This document shows, one piece after another, positions 15,617 to 19,799 of a DNA stretch of 19,799 bases. A program made the position numbers and the translations under genes. Below the pieces are notes generated by a model. That model was not told the DNA's origin. It searched no databases and was given only the letters and a program-made list of their open reading frames with translations. The stretch is from Proteocatella sp049670425 (GTDB lineage Bacteria; Bacillota; Clostridia; Peptostreptococcales; Filifactoraceae), in NCBI GenBank assembly GCA_049670425.1, contig JBATTG010000147.1, forward strand, positions 1 to 19,799, given 5' to 3'. Numbering within the stretch: position 1 is the first letter of the stretch; every line of letters starts with the position of its first letter.

Positions 15617-17239
15617 ATGGTAAATGTAACAGGAGTTGGACTAAGATACGGTGACAGACAGTTATTTAAGGATGTAAACCTTAAATTTACTGAAGGAAAC
15701 TGTTATGGAGTAATCGGTGCCAATGGTGCTGGAAAATCGACATTTCTAAAGATACTTTCAGGAGAAATCGAGCCAAATGATGGAAGTGTTACGATTGAAG
15801 CTAGGAAAAGAATGGCAGTATTGGAGCAGGATCATTTCCAATATGATGAAGAGGTAGTTTTAAATACAGTAATAATGGGACATAAAAGACTTTATGAAAT
15901 AATGAAGGAAAAAGATGCCATATACATGAAGGAAGACTTCACAGATGAAGACGGCATGAAGGCGGCTGATCTTGAGGCTGAATTTGCAGAACTTGATGGA
16001 TGGGAATCTGAATCAAATGCAGCATCGTTATTGATGGGGCTTGGAATTTCAAAGGATTTACATGAAAAGCAAATCAAAGAACTTAAAGGCGGCGAGAAGG
16101 TAAAAGTTCTTCTAGCTCAGGCATTATTTGGAAAACCAGATATACTATTACTCGATGAGCCTACCAATCACTTGGATTTTAAATCTATAATGTGGCTTGA
16201 AAACTTTCTTATGAATCTTGAAAATTCAACAATAATAATAGTTTCGCATGATAGACACTTCCTTAACAAGGTATGTACGCACATGTGCGATGTCGACTTC
16301 AGCAAGATTCAACTTTATGTTGGAAACTACGATTTCTGGTATGAGTCAAGCCAGCTTGCCTCAAAACTTATGAAAGATCAAAATAAAAAGGTTCACGAAA
16401 AAGCTAAAGAACTGCAGGACTTTATCGCAAGGTTCAGTTCGAATGCTTCAAAGGCCAAGCAGGCGACTTCAAGAAAAAAACAACTTGAAAAGCTTACTTT
16501 CGAAGATATAAGACCAAGTTCAAGACGTTACCCATTTGTTGGATTTACGCCAGAAAGAGAAGTTGGAAATGAGCTTCTTGAAGTGGAAGGTCTTACAAAA
16601 ATCGTCAATGGAGTTAAGGTACTTGATAACGTGTCTTTCAGACTTACAAAAGATGATAAGGTAATATTTTTGAGCAAAAACGAGCAGGCAGTTACCATGT
16701 TATTTAAAATAATAACAGGTGAAGAAGAGGCTGACGGCGGAACATTCAGATGGGGAGTTACAACATCGGTATCATACCTTCCTAAGGACAATACGAAATA
16801 CTTTGAAGGCGTTGAAACTAATCTTATAGACTGGTTAAGAGGCTATTCAACCGATCAGACAGAGACATTTATAAGGGGCTTCCTTGGAAGAATGCTTTTC
16901 TCAGGAGAAGAAGTTCTAAAGTCTGCCGCTGTGCTTTCTGGAGGAGAAAAAGTAAGATGTATGCTTTCAAGAATGATGATTGCAAATTCAAACGTACTTG
17001 TAATGGATGATCCTACAAATCACCTGGATCTTGAATCTATAACTGCTCTGAATGAGGGGCTTATAAGATTTAATGGAAGCATGCTTTTCGCATCACATGA
17101 CCACCAATTCATAAGCTCTATTGCAAACAGAGTAATTGAAATTACACCAAATGGAATAATGGATAAAATGATGGGATTTGACGAGTATCTTGAAAATGAT
17201 GAAGCTCAAAGCCAAGTTGACAAGATGTACAAGGCATAG
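15617..17239 (+). CDS. ABC-F family ATPase (YkpA/YbiT-like), asymmetric ATP sites
   Basis: ABC-F proteins are soluble twin-ATPase factors that bind ribosomes (some protect from antibiotics, some tune translation). They have no membrane part. The 540 residues have a first domain with Walker A GANGAGKST (34-42), signature LKGGE (156-160) and LLLDEPTNHLD with Glu181. A charged linker (about 245-305) corresponds to the ribosome-probing region. The second domain has signature LSGGE (440-444) and VMDDPTNHLD. Its Walker A position reads LSKNEQAVTM (352-361), with no GK[ST], and the catalytic Glu is Asp465. The degenerate second site appears to be a trait of this subgroup, not a mutation, but I recall this only from memory. 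Nothing nearby suggests resistance; a housekeeping translation role is more likely. A hairpin follows the stop. Confidence 0.92.
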   Translation: MVNVTGVGLRYGDRQLFKDVNLKFTEGNCYGVIGANGAGKSTFLKILSGEIEPNDGSVTIEARKRMAVLEQDHFQYDEEVVLNTVIMGHKRLYEIMKEKDAIYMKEDFTDEDGMKAADLEAEFAELDGWESESNAASLLMGLGISKDLHEKQIKELKGGEKVKVLLAQALFGKPDILLLDEPTNHLDFKSIMWLENFLMNLENSTIIIVSHDRHFLNKVCTHMCDVDFSKIQLYVGNYDFWYESSQLASKLMKDQNKKVHEKAKELQDFIARFSSNASKAKQATSRKKQLEKLTFEDIRPSSRRYPFVGFTPEREVGNELLEVEGLTKIVNGVKVLDNVSFRLTKDDKVIFLSKNEQAVTMLFKIITGEEEADGGTFRWGVTTSVSYLPKDNTKYFEGVETNLIDWLRGYSTDQTETFIRGFLGRMLFSGEEVLKSAAVLSGGEKVRCMLSRMMIANSNVLVMDDPTNHLDLESITALNEGLIRFNGSMLFASHDHQFISSIANRVIEITPNGIMDKMMGFDEYLENDEAQSQVDKMYKA

Positions 17240-17260
17240 CCATATATTAGATATAAGTAT

Positions 17261-17288
17261 AAAATGCATGATGATATCATGCATTTTA
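17261..17288 (+). terminator. Hairpin terminator after ABC-F gene
   Basis: A perfect 11-bp stem (AAAATGCATGA at 17261-17271 with its complement at 17277-17287), five-base loop, ending TTTTAG. It is 21 bases after the ABC-F stop and ends 21 bases before the next ATG. The U-run is short and the stem AT-rich, so it may leak into the permease gene, which has no clear promoter of its own. Confidence 0.65.
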
Positions 17289-17308
17289 GTACATAGGAGA
17301 TGACGGTC

Positions 17309-18235
17309 ATGAATATAACTAAAAAACAGGTTTTACTTGCAGATTTAGGGTTGTTGCTCGTAGCATTGCTGTGGGGTGCTGGGTTTTTGTTTACAAAAAG
17401 AGGACTCGATTATATAACTCCGCTTTGGATGATGGCAATGAGGTTTGGTGGAGCTACGGTAATCATGAGTCTTGTATTTTTTAAGAATTTCAAAAAAATA
17501 ACTAAAGATGATATTAAAGCGGGGCTTATCATAGGTGTTTTTTTATTCATAGCTTTTGCTACTCAGACTGTCGGATTACAGTATACCAGTATATCAAATC
17601 AGGCGTTTCTAACTGGTACAAATGTCGTATTCGTTCCGTTCCTGGTTTGGATTCTGCATAAAAAAGCACCAGATAAGTTCGCTTTTATGGGAGCTGCTCT
17701 GGCAGCTGTAGGTATAGGGCTGATAACGCTGAAAGATGGATTTCATCTTAATGCTGGAGATATGTGGACGCTAGTCTGTGCCGTTTTTTTTGCCGGGCAT
17801 ATAGTTTCAATTGGTTTTTTTTCAAAAGACAGAGATCCTATTGCGCTCACTATTGTTCAATTTGCGGTCACTGCAGTTTTTTCTATAATCTTAGCTTTAT
17901 TAATTGAACCGATGCCTGCTAAAATTGGAAAAGAAGCTGCAATTGCTATAGGGTATATGATTTTAGGATCGACATTGCTTGCGTTTCTTCTTCAAAATAT
18001 ATGTCAAAAATACACATTGTCGACCCATGCATCCTTGATATTATCGTTGGAGTCTGTATTTGGAACATTAACAGCGGTTATTTTTGAGGGTGAAATGTTT
18101 AATTTGCAGATGGCAGTGGGATGCATGACTGTATTTATTGCAATCCTGATGATAGAGACACGGTTTGAGTTTCTGAATTTGGGAAAAAATAGGTTTAAAA
18201 GTAAAGAAAAAGATCTTTTAAAAGTACAGGAATGA
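17309..18235 (+). CDS. DMT superfamily permease (EamA domain)
   Basis: A ten-helix inner-membrane transporter of the drug/metabolite type; relatives export amino acids, nucleosides or other metabolites, and the substrate is not predictable. The 308 residues contain two EamA halves. The first begins LLLVALLWGAGFLFTKRGL and includes ATQTVGLQYTSISNQAFL, with the Gln/Asn-rich turn and FLTGTNVVFVPFLVW. The second half includes FAGHIVSIGFFSK and the conserved end LSLESVFGTLTAVIFEGE. The C-terminus is a basic tail of about 25 residues. ATG 17309 is used because AGGAG (17295-17299) lies nine bases before it; an ATG at 17300 touches the site and is less likely. It lies directly after the ABC-F hairpin. 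Confidence 0.9.
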   Translation: MNITKKQVLLADLGLLLVALLWGAGFLFTKRGLDYITPLWMMAMRFGGATVIMSLVFFKNFKKITKDDIKAGLIIGVFLFIAFATQTVGLQYTSISNQAFLTGTNVVFVPFLVWILHKKAPDKFAFMGAALAAVGIGLITLKDGFHLNAGDMWTLVCAVFFAGHIVSIGFFSKDRDPIALTIVQFAVTAVFSIILALLIEPMPAKIGKEAAIAIGYMILGSTLLAFLLQNICQKYTLSTHASLILSLESVFGTLTAVIFEGEMFNLQMAVGCMTVFIAILMIETRFEFLNLGKNRFKSKEKDLLKVQE

Positions 18236-18245
18236 TATATAATTA

Positions 18246-18274
18246 TTGACATTTTATGTAATTTTATTTAATAT
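18246..18274 (+). promoter_or_regulatory. Sigma-A promoter upstream of hpt
   Basis: Consensus -35 TTGACA (18246-18251), a 17-base spacer and -10 TAATAT (18269-18274; five of six) lie about 52 bases before the hpt ATG. It is the best promoter in the window and makes hpt a separate transcription unit from the DMT permease. Confidence 0.8.
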
Positions 18275-18325
18275 AAACTATAAGTAGACAAAAAAATATT
18301 TAAATTCAAAGAAAGTGAGAAAAAA

Positions 18326-18865
18326 ATGGATATTGAGAGTAAGGTCTGGGAAGTACTTTGTTCTAAAGAAGAGATTGCAGACAGGGTAAGTGAACTAGGG
18401 GCAGAAATAAGTAAGGCTTATGAAGGCAGGACATTGCTTGTAGTTTCGCTTTTAAAAGGTAGTTTTATTTTCACAGCTGATTTGGTTAGAAATATAACTG
18501 TGCCTTTAAAAGTTTCCTTTATGACGACTTCAAGCTATGGGCATTCGGAAACGTCAAGTGGTGATGTATCAATCATCATGGACATTCAAGATGACTTAGC
18601 AGGAGTAGACGTTCTTATTGTGGATGATATTACTGATTCCGGAATTACTATGAAAAGTGTAACCGAACACCTCAAGAAAAAATCGCCAGCCAGTGTTAAA
18701 AGCTGTGCATTGTTGGATAAACCAGAGAGAAGACAGGTGGATTTTGAGGCGGATTACATTGGGTTTTCAATAGAAGATAAATTTGTTGTTGGCTACGGAC
18801 TCAATTATGGAGATTATTATAGAAATATACCATATGTATTCGCAGTAACAAATGAAGATAGATAA
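18326..18865 (+). CDS. hpt: Hypoxanthine phosphoribosyltransferase
   Basis: It salvages hypoxanthine (and often guanine) with PRPP to give IMP or GMP in the cytoplasm. The 179 residues match the family's usual length. The features visible are VVSLLKGSFIFTADLVR (pyrophosphate loop), a flexible-loop segment TTSSYGHSETSSGDV, the PRPP-binding motif IVDDITDSGIT (98-108), a CALLDKPERRQVDFEADYIGF base-specificity region, and FVVGYGLNYGDYYRNIPYVFAV at the end. The motif has Asp100 where many relatives have Glu (VEDI), a conservative change. The start is an ATG after an AAAGTGAG site. A consensus promoter lies upstream and a long terminator directly after. In many Bacillota hpt sits with tilS and ftsH; here it is a single gene. 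Confidence 0.96.
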   Translation: MDIESKVWEVLCSKEEIADRVSELGAEISKAYEGRTLLVVSLLKGSFIFTADLVRNITVPLKVSFMTTSSYGHSETSSGDVSIIMDIQDDLAGVDVLIVDDITDSGITMKSVTEHLKKKSPASVKSCALLDKPERRQVDFEADYIGFSIEDKFVVGYGLNYGDYYRNIPYVFAVTNEDR

Positions 18866-18866
18866 G

Positions 18867-18902
18867 CAAATAAAAAACTGGCATTAGCCAGTTTTTTATT
18901 TG
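18867..18902. terminator. Bidirectional terminator between hpt and asparaginase
   Basis: A perfect 16-bp stem (18867-18882 and 18887-18902) with an ATTA loop, GC-rich at the tip (ACTGGC/GCCAGT) and with A-runs and T-runs on both sides. It lies between the convergent stops of hpt (18865) and the asparaginase (18910) and should end transcription from both directions. Confidence 0.92.
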
Positions 18903-18909
18903 AAAACTT

Positions 18910-19799
18910 TTAATAGATATATGATTTTTCAAACAAGTCGCGGATGTATTCTTTATCATCTGTTTTCCCAAGGGCCAGCATGAGTTTTATTCTTGCTTTT
19001 TGTCCAGAAAGTTCACCTCCAAAGATAACGCCCAAGTCATGCAGATTTTTGCCTCCGCCAGGATATCCGTAGCTGGACATTACTCTGCCAGAATGACATC
19101 TTGAAACAATCACGATAGAAATATTTCTAGCCATGGCAATTTTTAATGAGGGTATTAAATTCGGGGGAAGGTTTCCTCTTCCCATTGCTTCAATAACTAT
19201 TCCCTTTGCACCAGTTTCTATGCAAAAATCAAGAAGCCTGGAATCCATATCCATGCATGATTTAAGTAAAACTACATTTTTTTCGATTTTTTCCGTATCA
19301 ATATAATCACGCTCTGTAATATTTCTGTGGACTATAAAATCATTGGTGTCGATTGTGCCGATGGGGCCGTATCTTGATTGAAATGTATTTAAAGATAAGG
19401 TGTTTGTTTTTGTAACTTCTTTGGCGGTATTAACCTCATTGTTTAAAACTACTAAAACTCCTTTGCCAACGGCATTTGGGGATATGGCGGTGCAGACTGC
19501 TGCTGCGAGATTTGAAGAACCATCGTAACCAAGTTCCGAACTGTTTCTCATAGCACCTACTATAATTACAGGTTTATCAATATTAAGGGTCAAATCCAGG
19601 AAGTAGGCGCTCTCTTCAAGGGTATCTGTACCGTGAGTTATTATAATTCCAGTTACATCATTTTTTTTTGAAAGTTCAAGAATTAATGACCTTATTTTAA
19701 AGAGCATGTCAAAGTTAACATGGGGGCCAGGTATTTCACAGAACTCTATGGGTTCGATATCTGCAAGTTTATCGATGTTTGTAACCATTGAAAGAATCT
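18910..19799 (-). CDS. L-asparaginase (type I/II), N-terminus beyond window
   Basis: It hydrolyses asparagine to aspartate and ammonia. The frame is open to the right edge (codons ILS precede the internal Met at 19788), so the protein is cut off there. The missing part must hold the first active-site Thr motif (TGGTI-type) and about 40 residues. The visible 296 residues include the second catalytic motif ITHGTDTLEESAYFLDLTL with Thr and Asp, the VGAMRNSSELGYDGSSNL segment, the later substrate-loop KSCMDMDSRLL, and GIVIEAMGRGNLP, typical of class 1 bacterial asparaginases. A signal peptide cannot be judged, so cytosolic (AnsA-like) and exported forms are both possible. A bidirectional terminator lies just beyond its stop. 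Confidence 0.93.
   Translation of the reverse strand, partial: ILSMVTNIDKLADIEPIEFCEIPGPHVNFDMLFKIRSLILELSKKNDVTGIIITHGTDTLEESAYFLDLTLNIDKPVIIVGAMRNSSELGYDGSSNLAAAVCTAISPNAVGKGVLVVLNNEVNTAKEVTKTNTLSLNTFQSRYGPIGTIDTNDFIVHRNITERDYIDTEKIEKNVVLLKSCMDMDSRLLDFCIETGAKGIVIEAMGRGNLPPNLIPSLKIAMARNISIVIVSRCHSGRVMSSYGYPGGGKNLHDLGVIFGGELSGQKARIKLMLALGKTDDKEYIRDLFEKSYIY

Noticed and set aside
1..19799. Signs of CRISPR arrays, tRNA genes, insertion sequences or phage genes
   Set aside because: No regularly spaced repeats, cloverleaf-like segments, transposase or integrase motifs, or terminal inverted repeats were seen by eye.

Overview
The window comes from a low-GC, Gram-positive-type anaerobe, most likely a member of the Clostridia (Bacillota). 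The evidence is strong AT bias, heavy use of AGA and ATA codons, AGGAGG-type ribosome binding sites, the hrcA-grpE-dnaK-dnaJ gene order, a YwbE-family protein, and an oxidoreductase resembling clostridial NADH:rubredoxin reductase. I cannot name the genus. The DNA is almost entirely coding. I see no mobile element, rRNA or tRNA gene, CRISPR array or phage gene, and the gene content looks chromosomal and mostly housekeeping.

Layout. Positions 1-3930 hold the end of a probable hrcA, then grpE, dnaK and dnaJ, closed by a terminator hairpin. Two perfect palindromes sit in the gaps of this operon. Positions 3981-6750 form a tight three-gene unit (NROR-like FAD/NAD oxidoreductase, RlmI-like methyltransferase, RluA-type pseudouridine synthase) ending in a strong terminator. 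Positions 6819-11519 run on the plus strand: a small four-histidine membrane protein that looks like a two-heme cytochrome b, a YwbE-family protein, RecQ helicase, a two-domain PPK2 polyphosphate:AMP phosphotransferase and a small FUSC/ArAE-type membrane protein. They end at a bidirectional terminator shared with an AEC transporter on the minus strand. An isolated cobyrinate a,c-diamide synthase (cbiA) follows. It converges on an NhaC-family antiporter with no base between the two stop codons. The right end has an ABC-F ATPase, a DMT/EamA permease, hypoxanthine phosphoribosyltransferase behind a clear sigma-A promoter, a second bidirectional terminator, and a type I/II asparaginase running off the window.

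How the genes work together. The chaperone genes form one stress-response machine (DnaK ATPase, DnaJ co-chaperone, GrpE nucleotide exchange). The methyltransferase and pseudouridine synthase overlap by one base and both probably modify RNA. RecQ acts in DNA repair, and PAP, HPRT and asparaginase in nucleotide and nitrogen economy. The rest are single-gene transporters or functions.

Nothing here clearly forms a new multi-gene system. The items most worth a second look are the 140-residue protein with two H-x13-H pairs (the ligand spacing of respiratory cytochrome b), the asymmetric ABC-F protein with a degenerate second ATP site, the NhaC relative missing an acidic residue, the palindromes around dnaK, and the zero-gap convergent cbiA/nhaC junction. 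Several annotated starts were moved to codons with better-spaced ribosome binding sites. All functional calls come from reading motifs by eye; no database search was possible.
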